From the NCBI GenBank assembly GCA_020465985.1, contig JAANYP010000373.1, positions 147,403-211,402 of the forward strand: DNA of 64,000 nt, written 5' to 3'. Positions 10,765-21,086 of this stretch are shown piece after piece. How positions within the stretch are numbered: the first letter of the stretch is position 1; the number at the start of each line of letters is the position of its first letter. Origin of the DNA: Centrapalus pauciflorus (taxonomy: Eukaryota > Streptophyta > Magnoliopsida > Asterales > Asteraceae). The notes beneath the pieces are model-generated. The model ran no database searches and had not been told where the DNA came from. It saw only the letters and a list, made by a program, of their open reading frames with translations. A program made the position numbers and the translations under genes.

Positions 10765-12055
10765 ACATAAAAACTGAAATTGAAAACTGATGATTAACCT
10801 TCATAGAAACTACCCTTGTTTTTTTTTTTTCTAAAAACTATAACTTGAAAACTGAAATTGAAAACCAACTAGTTTTCGGGAACTAAACGCAACCTAATCA
10901 TTAAGATTTTATCATTAAAGGTTCAAGACATGTTTGCAGTTAACATTTTACTTATCTACTATATTATACAACAAAGTGTTTTAATATATAAATTATTTAA
11001 AATTATAATGTTTTTATCAATTTATGTGATTTTTTAGTATGTTCTAAAATTCTTCTTATTGAATAAATAGGTAACAAATCGAAATATCATTATACATAAT
11101 TTGTATAAAAAATCAATCATAAAAAGGTGAAATGTATATAAATATGAATTTAATCCTATTAAGTGAGTGTTTTACTATGTATTGTTGAGGAGTTAGTTGC
11201 AACTGATGCTAAAACCTCAAGTAAGACTATTGGACTTGAATGCATTAGCTTGAGATGCAACTTAAAAAATGCAACATCTGATGCTAAGTTGATATGGTTG
11301 ATCAAGATGTATTTCTTTTGGTTTAGTATCAGTTGTAGCTGACTACATTATCTTGAGTCGATAAAGGACAATGATAACTGAAGAGCAAATTTTTTTTGAA
11401 AAAAGTTGATCGAGCACACGACATAAAATGTTCTCTTTTTTAGTTCTAACTTAAGGTTCAAACTGATATGGTACATAAACTTTACTATTATTTCTAAAGA
11501 TGTGTGTTTATCAAATTGCTTAAATATGTCATTCGCAAGGCACAAAACTAAGTACCCTTGTTGTATATATACATACAAAATAAATGTCCTACGTAAAGTA
11601 TCGGTGTTCATTTTTGGATTATCAAGTTTTTGGATATCCAAAAATCGACTACCCAATAATAAGTATTCAAATTTAGTTGGATCCGATTGAATTCCGAAAA
11701 TTAGATAATGGGTTATCCAAAAATGCAATTGTTTTCACAAAATGAAAAATATGAAAAATGTTTAAATCTCTAAAATAAAATTTTTCATACCAAAAAATAT
11801 ATAAAAACGTAAATTTGTCACAAAAAAATATTTATCTTATTGTTTTACTTATAATTAAAACTAAAACACTTTAAAAGAGACTAATTATATTATGTTCAAA
11901 GAAGTTATAAATAATTTAATACTCAAATTTTCGGATATCTGATAACATGAGAAGCATAATCCGAATTCAAAATATCCGAATTTCGAATATTTAAAAATCG
12001 AAACATCTCTTAACACACACAAAAATAATCAATCACATCATTAACCCATATGTGC
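10765..12055. other. AT-rich flank with a probable old MITE at 11600-12007
   Basis: No gene. Within it, 11602 (GGTGTTCATTTTTGGATT) and the complement of about 12007 (GATGTTTCGATTTTTAAAT) look like imperfect ends, with CGGATATCC/GGATATCC words near both. I see nothing else. Confidence 0.4.
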
Positions 12056-12065
12056 ATATAAATAT
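12056..12065 (+). promoter_or_regulatory. TATA box of the cysteine-rich peptide gene
   Basis: CATATAAATA lies 73-82 bases before the ATG at 12138, leaving room for a leader of about 45-50 bases. Typical plant spacing. Confidence 0.6.
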
Positions 12066-12137
12066 TAGCTTCATCTATTTCATGTCTTCTTCTACTCAAA
12101 ATAAATAAATAAAAAATCTCAAAGAACACCAAGCACA

Positions 12138-12479
12138 ATGGTCAAGCTTGTCAAATCACATGCGACTATCTTATGTATAAGCTTTCTCGTACTGCTTGTT
12201 TGTCTCAACGGTAAGTTTCACTAATTTACTTTTTCAAATATTTTGTATGAGAATGATTATAAATATTTCTTTCAATTTTATTTTGATTTGGGATTTAAAG
12301 GTACAAAAATTGAAACGAATAACAACACCAAAGGAATTGGTGTTGCACAACAACCACCAGGGCCATGCCCTTATTTGTGTGTCCATATGCCTCGGAATCG
12401 TTTTTGTTGTTGCAAAGATACGACTATATGCGATGTTGCCCCGGACAAATGTTACAAGAAATGTGAAGCACTTAAATAA
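12138..12479 (+). CDS. Small secreted cysteine-rich peptide, 83 residues, two exons
   Basis: Exon 1 is 12138-12210 and exon 2 is 12301-12479, joined in phase 1 across a 90 bp intron with GTAAGT and a TTTAAAG acceptor. Exon 1 encodes a start, a basic stretch and a hydrophobic core (ILCISFLVLLVCL) typical of a signal peptide; exon 2 encodes the mature part with eight cysteines in the order C-X3-C-X8-CCC-X5-C-X6-C-X3-C. An intron at the signal/mature border is the usual layout of plant defensin-like and other cysteine-rich secreted peptides. The eight-cysteine pattern with a cysteine cluster in the middle is nearest, in my memory, to the EMBRYO SURROUNDING FACTOR 1-like group, which acts as a seed signal; that is tentative, and a defensin-like antimicrobial peptide is the alternative. 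It is the only clear non-transposon gene here. No internal stop; TATA box in place, so probably functional. Confidence 0.82.
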
Positions 12480-12789
12480 CGTTGTACTCATCGGATGGTG
12501 GCACAATGGTCATTCAACGGCAAGGATTGACACCGAAAGAAAGGGATGGATCGAAGCTAATAAAACAAGAACCCTAAGCCTCTAATATATATTTATATCT
12601 ATATCTATCTATCTATACATACATGTGAGTAAACAATATATCACGTGTCGTACTCTCCTTTAATTTGTCACATGTTGTCTTCTTCTTTTACCATTTCATT
12701 TAGGTTTTAAAGCAAATCAAATCCATCAAATTATCTAATATAATTAATTAATAACTTATTTACTTAAATTAAATAAATTTTATTATTTG
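12480..12789 (+). other. 3' flank of the peptide gene
   Basis: AT-rich with a short (TATC)n run near 12593-12615. Presumably contains the 3' UTR. No other feature seen. Confidence 0.5.
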
Positions 12790-13261
12790 GGATATTGGTG
12801 CAAAAAAATCTTAAAGTTGAACCATTTTTGTGATTAAAACCTTAAATCATTTTTCATTGCACAAAAAACCTCCAACTGACTAAAAGTTATCAAAATGTAG
12901 TTATTTTAAAAAACAATGACTTGCAACCTAATGAAACCGGTTGCAATATGTTGACCGACAAGTTTTCAACGAACCTTCTTTCCAGCGAACTCACTTATCT
13001 GTGCTTTATGATTCAAATTCATATTTTTTTGTTGAAGTCTATGTTCAAATATGTGTTTTTTTGTTGGAACTTATTTTTAACGAAATTCTGGTGGTCAGCG
13101 ATAACTTATCAAAGGTGACCTATGTTTTAAATCGATTACAATCGGTAATATCTCAATTCCGTGAGATTTTGGCGGTTAGGGTTTTTTTGTGCAATGAAAA
13201 ATAGTTGATGTTTTTAATTCACAATAATGATCCAGCTTGAAGGTTATTTACACAAGTATCC
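12790..13261. repeat. Non-autonomous element with about 80 bp inverted repeats
   Basis: The left end (GGATATTGGTGCAAAAAAAT) and the complement of the right end (GGATACTTGTGTAAATAACC) continue as imperfect inverted repeats for about 80 bases, sharing CATTTTTCATTGCACAAAAAA-type sequence. Long ends and a unique interior of about 300 bases suit a Mutator-like element. Flanks begin ATTAT on the right and contain ATTAT on the left, but I see no perfect duplication. A related end occurs at 35321. Confidence 0.6.
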
Positions 13262-14009
13262 ATTATGATTTTGTAGATTATTATATTATACATATTTATA
13301 GTTATTTATTTTTTAAATTAACTTGTATAATATATAAATAATTGGGTATTAACCTAGTACCGTATAAAATTTGTATGCATCCCATATATATGCATGAAAT
13401 AAGGGTAGGGGATGGGCTATGAAAGAGAAACAACATACGAAAACGTAAAATATATCATGGAGAGATAATTAATTATAATGGATTAAAAATAGTTCAATCT
13501 TTAAACAAATTCAAGTATATTTGGGTCATTCAAACATTAATTAAGGACTCTACTTACAATTTGTGCTTCTTTCATAAACTTTTAATATATCCACGTTTTT
13601 TAAAATATACTTTACCATTTTATTTAATTTTGGATTCACAAAATTACTCCTAATAAAAAAAAAAAGCTAAAATTCATAACTTCTAAAAACAAGTAAGTTT
13701 ATCAATATCTATTGAAATCTAATATAATATGATTTTAATTCAAATCAAATAAGATCAAACAAGAGTTGAATATTCATATGGTTAGGTCTTATAACATAAT
13801 AAAAAAGATATAAAAGGATAATAAAAAATAATTACTATTTATAATTATTTACAAAACAAAATAATAGGTTAAAATAATTATAATATTATTTTTATATGTA
13901 ATATTTGTATGTTATAATTTATATTTTATATAAATGAGTATGTATTATGACAAACTAAAATGTATACTATATTTTAGAGTCAGGTTCAAATAAGTATCTC
14001 TCGAAATCA
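13262..14009. other. AT-rich intergenic DNA
   Basis: No open frame or terminal repeat recognised. Confidence 0.6.
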
Positions 14010-14380
14010 AGTGCACCCAAAGGTACCAACCTTAAAAAACTTTTTTAAATTTTTTTTTTCACATAACCATGTTTAATTTAATGTTATACACATGAAATAT
14101 GAATTTCACATGGATTCACATTTTCTGTGTCCTTAAAAATTATGTGAATGCTTAATGCATATTTATGTGAATGGTCACTTCACATCATGTGAATGGTTTT
14201 GAATGACTATTCACATGATCTTTTTTTTATCATTCACAAGATTTATGATGTTGCTCCTTTTGAAAAAAAAGTCTTATAATGTTGTCTTATACATGTCTAT
14301 TCAAAAAAATATATATGTGAATGATCATTTACATTAGGGTACGCTGAGTACGCTGGAATCTCACATGTACGCTGATGAAC
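14010..14380. repeat. Dispersed repeat, copy 1
   Basis: Starts near GTGCACCCAAAGGTACCA and ends near ACGCTGATGAACCTGATT. It carries many ATGTGAATG/CATTCACAT words and resembles 47857-48185 and part of 48299-48652. Confidence 0.55.
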
Positions 14381-14775
14381 CTGATTCCTATATTTTATTA
14401 TCATAATTAATTTATGTAAAATTGTCTTGTTTATAATTATTAATAGAACAAAATTTTCTAATTCACCTAAATATTTTTAGTAAAAGTTATTGGCGTATAT
14501 AAACTATATTAAAATATATAAATATTAATTAGAATTGAAAATATACAATATAGTTACTCTCATAATTATTATTTTTTTAGCTTTGTAAATGTATACAATT
14601 AATAATTAAAAAAATTTATCATTCATTTATTTTTTTTATTTTTAACTTTATGTATAAAGATATAATCTAAAACATAATGTTTATATATTTTATCATAATA
14701 AACATAATCTTTTATTTTATTTTTTAAAAAATTGTATTTATCTTATATGATAAAACGTGAAGGTGACGTGATATG
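14381..14775. other. AT-rich intergenic DNA
   Basis: Nothing recognised. Confidence 0.6.
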
Positions 14776-14887
14776 TTTGGTACATAGAAATAAAGCTAGG
14801 AAAATAGAAATAATAGGAATTCTCATGTTTGTTAACATGAGAATTCCTTTTATTTCCATTTTCCTAACCTTAAATCTTTGTACCAAA
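14776..14887. repeat. Hairpin (two 54-base arms, 4-base loop)
   Basis: Arm 14776-14829 (TTTGGTACATAGAAATAAAG...) pairs with arm 14834-14887 (...AATCTTTGTACCAAA) with only a few mismatches; the inner part AGGAATTCTCATGTT is a perfect match. It resembles a fold-back MITE or a MITE-derived microRNA precursor. Confidence 0.8.
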
Positions 14888-15480
14888 TGCACCATAGGTG
14901 TTTTTATATTATATTGTAAATTAACTGCCATTTATTAAACGAGTTGGTTTTTAAATGGATTGATTTTAGAAAATATTTATAAAGATATAAATTAATTATA
15001 AAAATTAGAGTTATTAAATTTTAGTTAATTAAATATTTAATTAGTTAGATTATATTTAAATAAATTTTGTTTGGTTTGATTTAAATTTAATTTTAAATTG
15101 AATTAATTATGACATGGCTTAAGCCTTAAGGAACATGTGGCAAAATAATTAGGAGGTCGAGATCTGTCATATTTTTTATTCATTTATTAGTATCCTAGGT
15201 TAATACTCATGTATTACATGGGTTAATTTTTAAAATAAATATTTATAAATATGTATAATATAATAATTATAAAAATATTAAAATTTTCTAAGTTTTAATT
15301 AATTAGTTATTAATTAATCATATTAAATTTGGATATATATTTGATTTGCTTTAAAAATTTAAAGTAAATTCAGCAAATGAAGAGGCAAAAAAGAAGAACG
15401 ATATGTGACAAATCAAAAGAGAACAATATATGACAAATCAAAAAAGAATTTATAAATTGAAACGAAGCCTCGTATTTTTA
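14888..15480. other. AT-rich DNA with a Helitron-like 3' end
   Basis: Minus-strand sequence at 15224-15195 has a short palindrome (CATGTAATACATG) followed by GAGTATTAACCTAG, the layout of a Helitron 3' end, but the next base is G where T is expected. Otherwise nothing recognised. Confidence 0.35.
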
Positions 15481-15887
15481 TGCTTCCGAATTTCCTGATA
15501 CAAACACAAGATATCCTTATAAAACTTCACTTTGCAAATCACGAAAACAGTGTGTTAATTTGATCATTGCAAATGTCATTGACATGTTTAGGATTTTCTC
15601 AACCAACTTTCGTCTTTTCAAAAGTATTAAATTTTGCTCCATCATATATAATAAGTATGAAAACCATAAAAACTCATATCACATATTAAGATTTTTGCAT
15701 CTCCCATTATGAACTTTGTATTTACTTAATTTTTTTTTTTTATCAAGGTAACAACTTTTTATTATAGTTATAAAGTTTGAATTCATTATTTCATATTATG
15801 ACGAAATCAGAATTCATTGACTTTGGATTCAGGCTTTTAGGGTTTTTATGAAATTTTTGGTGCTTACGTGATCCTCTCTCTCTTCTC

Positions 15888-16022
<135 letters not shown>

Positions 16023-16121
16023 GTGGCTTCAATGGAAAACCACTATGCACGTGAAAACTATGGAAACCTACGCAAACCGTCCGATTTGGTGCATTTCATG
16101 AAAAACGCGGTGGCATGATCG

Positions 16122-16124
<3 letters not shown>

Positions 16125-16163
<39 letters not shown>
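16125..16163. repeat. (AT)n microsatellite
   Basis: About 19 AT units. Confidence 0.95.
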
Positions 16164-16168
<5 letters not shown>

Positions 16169-16639
16169 TCATGTGAGTACCTAAAGAATGATTAGTAATA
16201 TGTTACTTAGAAACACATGAGTTTTAGGTGTAAACATGTTGTAGAAAAAACTGTTAATTTGTGAAATGAATACAAAGAGAACGATGAACACTCAATCTTA
16301 CACACTCTCATAAATCTAATCTACAATAAAAAGTACAACCCTAAAAGACAAAAGCACATTATATATGATTGCCAATTACGAGGGGTTTACACAAATTACC
16401 CTCAACATCCAGAAGAAAAGGAAAATTACAGTAAATGAAAGTTTATTTACAATTCAAGCAAATAGAACCACAATATTGAAATAATATAATTCTAACAATG
16501 GTTTCATCGGACTAGTTCTAAGTCAGTAAATTGAGCAATATAAATTGGATTATTTCTATGTCGGCAAATTAAGCAATATAAATAAATTATACTAGCTCTA
16601 ATTCGGCAAATTGAGCAAGCTACTGTAGACCAACTCTAA

Positions 16640-16669
16640 GGGCCCATTTGTTTTTTTAACTTATGTCTA
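16640..16669 (+). repeat. Left terminal inverted repeat of the PIF/Harbinger element
   Basis: Starts GGGCCCATTTGTTTTTTTAA, preceded by TAA. Confidence 0.85.
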
Positions 16670-16849
16670 ATTAGACTCTTTTGTCTGATCGAATCAGACA
16701 AAAGAGGGTAGATGTCGTTTGTTTTTTCCATCTCAAACAGACGTCTATTGTCTGACCGTGTTACTTTCCAATCAGATTCAAAAATTGTATTATCTCTAAA
16801 GTCTAACATCTATTTTCATTTCATCCCAGTCTGACCGTGTTACTCAAAA

Positions 16850-17070
16850 CCCTATTTTCATTTCATCCCAGTCGCTGCTCCCTCCTTCTCCAACTGACCA
16901 TCGTCTCGTCTCGGTGTCTCCCCCCACCATCGTCGGTCCCTTCTCCGGTGAACGACCATCGTCGGAGTTCTCTGCTCGAAGCCCTCCTCAACCTCGTCCG
17001 TCCCTGCTTCTATCTGACCATCGACGGAGTTCTCTGCTCGAAGCCGTCCTCAACCTCGTCGGCACTCTCT
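16850..17070 (+). repeat. GC-rich leader with a tandem duplication
   Basis: The words GGAGTTCTCTGCTCGAAGCC and CTCAACCTCGTC occur twice about 75 bases apart (about 16955 and 17027). It is GC-richer than its surroundings and lies upstream of the captured fragments; perhaps an old 5' UTR. Confidence 0.5.
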
Positions 17071-17236
17071 ATTCGCAAACTCCACACCACACATTAGGTT
17101 TGATTTCAAAATCATTTCTGTTAATGGGTTTTCTGTGATTGGCACTAATGTTATGCACAAACGATGATTCTGTATTTTTTTTGTGATTTTAAAACCCTCT
17201 AGATGATTATGTGATTTTTTTTGTTTATTGAATAGA

Positions 17237-17478
17237 GGACTAGAGTATCTTCATGAGCGTTGTACCCCGCCTGTGATTCATAGAGATCTAAAGTCGTCGA
17301 ACATTCTTCTAGGTTAAAATTTTTAATGCTAAAGTAAGACCTACATTACTCAACCATTATGAACTGTATCATAAATTTGCCATTCTTTTTGTTACCTAAT
17401 AATGCTTGCTCGATTCAGCTTTCTGATTTTGGACTTGCAATTACCGATGGGCTTCATGGCAAGAACAACATAAAGCTG
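17237..17478 (+). pseudogene. Captured receptor-like kinase fragment, two exons with intron
   Basis: 17237-17312 reads GLEYLHERCTPP then VIHRDLKSSNILLG, the catalytic loop of a plant receptor-like kinase. A one-base slip follows, then NFNAK to 17333 and a GTAAG donor. After an 85 base intron ending in TTCAG, 17419-17478 reads LSDFGLAITDG then HGKNNIKL, including the DFG magnesium loop. The order and intron match a normal kinase gene, so genomic DNA and not an mRNA copy was taken up. The HGKNNIKL wording is close, in my memory, to the Arabidopsis At1g80640-type kinases. Only this fragment is present; no lobe is complete. Confidence 0.8.
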
Positions 17479-17661
17479 CATTTTTATTTTATTGATTTAT
17501 TGATTACTTTTTTTAGAGCTCTATACAATGAGAAATAATACAAAGAAAGAACATTCAAAATGACTTGATCAGAATCACTCTACCTCCAATTGATAACATA
17601 TTTTCCTCCATTGATTCAACTTTTTTGTGGATATTCAACTTTCTTGTCACATAACCATTTG

Positions 17662-17862
17662 ACTCCCACTGATGATTCTGCTTGGGCTAGTTTGCTTCCT
17701 AGGAAAGTCTTGAAACAGGATGATGAATTTAGTTGGATTTAAGATGAAATTCTTTGCTTTCAATTTGGTGGGGATAAGAGGGGAGTTTGTGGGTCTCATT
17801 TGGGATTTCCAGTTAGGGTTGTGAGTTGTGATGTGGTCAATGTGGGGAGAAGTTGATATTTG
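17662..17862 (+). pseudogene. Second captured gene fragment, family uncertain
   Basis: 17662-17742 reads TPTDDSAWASLLPRK then VLKQDDEFSWI and stops; 17743-17862 continues in frame as DEILCFQFGGDKRGVCG then SHLGFPVRVVSCDVVN to a stop. Codon use and composition differ from the AT-rich DNA around it. The first part recalls the N-terminal region of plant DUF1680 (beta-L-arabinofuranosidase-like) proteins; I hold this weakly. It lies inside the transposon, directly after the kinase fragment. Confidence 0.45.
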
Positions 17863-18167
17863 TATTTGTGTTATTGCTTTCTTTTCTTCTCGATCACCAT
17901 ATTAGGCTTTATGCTGTGTGCATGTTTTTTGATTTGTCCCTTTCTTTTTTTATTTTTGTAAGTCACAACATCGAAAAGTATATGAGCATTGGTGTTATTT
18001 GACTTAATTGGTTGTTACCAAGTATTTTGAACTTGAGATTATGTGTTCAAGATTCGGAAGTAATAAAAATGAGTATATTATGTACGTTCTGATCTGATAC
18101 AAATTGAACACGGCTAACCTTACACACATACTAATTGGGTTATAAATGAGTCAAAATGAAACTGATA

Positions 18168-18284
<117 letters not shown>

Positions 18285-18317
18285 ATATAATTGTTGGGTT
18301 GATTTTATGTTGTAGTA

Positions 18318-19288
18318 ATGGATGACACACGTCTAAGATGGACGGCTGACCACATTAAAAAGTTTTTGGAAATTTGTGCCGAGGAAGTCTCCACCGGGGG
18401 GAGACAGGGTGGTAGCCTTAAGAAAAAGTCTTGGGTCAATCTGGCCAACAAAATGCAAGAAACATTTCTAATATGACTATCAACAAAAGCAACTCAAAAA
18501 TCAATACGATTACATAAATATGAGATACAAGGTGTGGACTTATTTGAGGAATAGGACTGGGAATATCTATAATGCTGCAAACAATACCTTTAGTTTATCC
18601 AACGAAGAATGGGAAGCTTAGATAAGGTGTGTTTTTTAGACTTTTTTTATATACATTTTACTTACTTATAATAGAGATAAGTATTTTATAAAGTTATCTA
18701 TTCTATTTTTGGATACACGATTATGCAAAATTAAAAACATTGGAGTCCTCCCCTTTATTATTTCTTGACTTGTGTGCCGCTGTGTTTGATAAGACTTAAG
18801 CTACTGGCACACATGTTCGGTCCCAAGCCTCAACCCAAGTTAGGTCCGGGCATTCAACCTCATCCGTCCTTTCATTTCAATTTCATGATGAAGAAGAAAA
18901 TGAAGATGTTCAATCTACACCTAGTGAAAATGCCAACATACCAATTGATAATCCTCAAAATATAGAAAGATCGAATGAAGGCCCGTCTCAAATTTCTAGG
19001 CCGAAGAAAAAAATGAGGAAGGATTCCAAATTGGATACGCTTCTTGAGGATGCAAGTGGTGCTCTTAAAGCAATTATTTCTAAGCGTCATCAAGCCCCCG
19101 TGAGCGAGTGTACCACTAAATTGAATGCAATAGGCCTTAATAAACTAGATCCTCTTTACCTTTCCGCGTTTGAGATTTTTGCACACTCCGGGGTATTGAG
19201 TGATTCATGGATGAATTTTCCTTCCAACCCCGAACTCTTAAAACGGTGGATTGGAAACACGGCACATAGATTGGGGATATTAGAATAG
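18318..19288 (+). pseudogene. Harbinger accessory protein, Myb/SANT-like DNA-binding
   Basis: ATG at 18318 opens a frame reading MDDTRLRWTADHIKKFLEIC and later KKKSWVNLANKM, the Myb/SANT-like domain of PIF ORF1 and related plant proteins. A TGA at 18474-18476 breaks it, but the next frame resumes at once with QYDYINMRYKVWTYLRN and LSNEEWEA, the rest of the domain, before a probable intron. The last exon (about 18765-19288) is open, with an acidic linker, a basic KKKMRKDSK patch and a C-terminal helical region that ends ...NTAHRLGILE. In intact elements this protein binds the transposon ends and brings the transposase into the nucleus. Here one frame change at least has to be overcome, so I call it a pseudogene. 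Confidence 0.8.
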
Positions 19289-19520
19289 TTGTATTGTGGT
19301 TTGAACAATTTATTATTTGGTAATTTGGTTTCTTATTATGGTAGTTTGAACATTTGGTTTATTATGTGATACTTTCATATTTGAGCAATTAGATATTATT
19401 ATCTTTGAAACATTATGTTATATCATATTTTGATATATTAGTATTATAGTATTTGTTAATTAGATAATTGTTACATCTTTGTACATGAACTACTTGTATT
19501 ATGTTTTTAACAGGTAAAAC

Positions 19521-20801
19521 ATGGACGAAAACGAACAACTAATAGTGATTATCATCATTATTTTTATAATATACTACATTAAAAAAACCCAAAGAAAAAG
19601 GAAAAGGGATAATATATCTGCAATGAGTGGACGTCAATTTACTTTAGAGCTGCTTTCTGGAAGAAGTTAACAATGCATGGAGTTGTTACGTATGTCACGT
19701 GATGCATTTGTACGCCTATGTGTTCTTTTAAAAGAAAGAGGTTGGTTAAAAGATAGCAAACATATAGAAGTTGAAGAGAAGATGACTATCATTATGATGA
19801 TTGTAGGTCACAATCAACGTTACGTGGTGGTGAAACGTAGATTTCAACACTCCACAGAAACCATTCATAAAGTTTTTCTTGAAGTGTTGGAAAAAATGAT
19901 ATGGTTTGCTAAAGATTTGACAGTGACTACTTCATTCAATCCGAATCCGAACATTCCTGGAATTCATAGTCGCTTACGAAGAAAGTTCAAGGTAAATTAT
20001 GATTTCAATAATATTTGTATAATTATTTAAACTAAAGTATATCAACCATTATATTTATTGTAGGGAGCGGTTGGTGCTCTAGACGGAACTCTAATCCATG
20101 TTGTAGCTCCCATCGAAGAACAACAGGCATATAGAGCAAGAGGAAAGGGCGATTGCTATCAGAATGTTTTAGCGGTTTGCGATTTCAATATGATTTTTAC
20201 TTATGTTGTTGCTGGCTGGGAAGGGTATGCACATGATTCTAGAGTCTTGAAAGAAGCTATATCAAATGCGGATATGAAATTTCCATTGCCTCCTCCAGGT
20301 ATGTTTACAAATATTTTTATTATTCTTGTATTAGTAACTAATATTTTTTTTCCAGATAAATATTATCTTTGTGATGCCGCATATACGAATATGCGAGGAT
20401 TTATGGCACCCTACTGCAACGTTAGATATTGGCTTGGAGATTTTCATCGTCGTGATCCAATAAATAAATATGAGAAATTCAATCATTCTCATGCAAAACT
20501 CAGAAATGTAATCGAACGTGCTTTTGGTGTATTAAAAGCACATTTTCCAATTTTGAAGCGAATGCCCCGTTTTTCACTGGACGTCCAAAGTGACATTGAT
20601 TTTTCATGTTTTGCGATTCATAAATTCATAAGGAAGGAGGGATTAAACGATGAGATTTTTTCTGAGTATGATCGAACCGATGATGATAATGTGCAAGGTG
20701 ATTATATGGATGCAACGGCTCAAGTAGGTCAAGATTATGGGAGTACAACCGATCGACAATACATTGCTAATTTACTTGAAGAAATTGCAGGACAATTATG
20801 A
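19521..20801 (+). pseudogene. PIF/Harbinger DDE transposase (HARBI1-like), one frame break
   Basis: Exons 19521-19991, 20064-20298 and 20356-20801, with GTAAAT/TGTAG and GTATG/TTCCAG borders in matching phase. The start ATG leads to a hydrophobic stretch and a basic KKTQRKRKR patch, then a TAA at 19668-19670; the frame resumes next door with MELLRMSRDAFVRLC and a helix-turn-helix-like region (VEEKMTIIMM). The DDE domain has all three acidic residues: D in GALDGTLI, D in GYAHDSRVL and E in NVIERAFGVLKA. The last exon also carries the usual C-terminal FAIHKFIRKE. The enzyme cuts the TWA target and excises the element with help from the Myb/SANT partner. Apart from the early break the protein looks well preserved. 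Confidence 0.85.
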
Positions 20802-21086
20802 ATATTTTTTTAGTTGTTATGAAACTTTATTTTGTATGCTTTGATGTATTTGAATCAGTTGATATTTGTACTAAGTTGTTTTGAATATAATTGATTAATC
20901 ACGATCTTAAAACTAAATTTACATTTTATAATTTAAAATATGTCAATAGATTAATAATTTATTAGGTAAAAGTATTTTATTTTAATTAAAAAAATTTAAT
21001 ATTCTAATGTTAAAAACTATAAATTTGATAAGTTGTATGTAATAAGACTTTTTATTAAATTAAAAAACAAACAATCTTATCTAAAC

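Noticed and set aside
12196..12585. A 129-residue frame overlapping the cysteine-rich peptide gene
   Set aside because: It runs through the intron and uses a different frame from the signal peptide; the spliced gene explains the cysteines and the borders.
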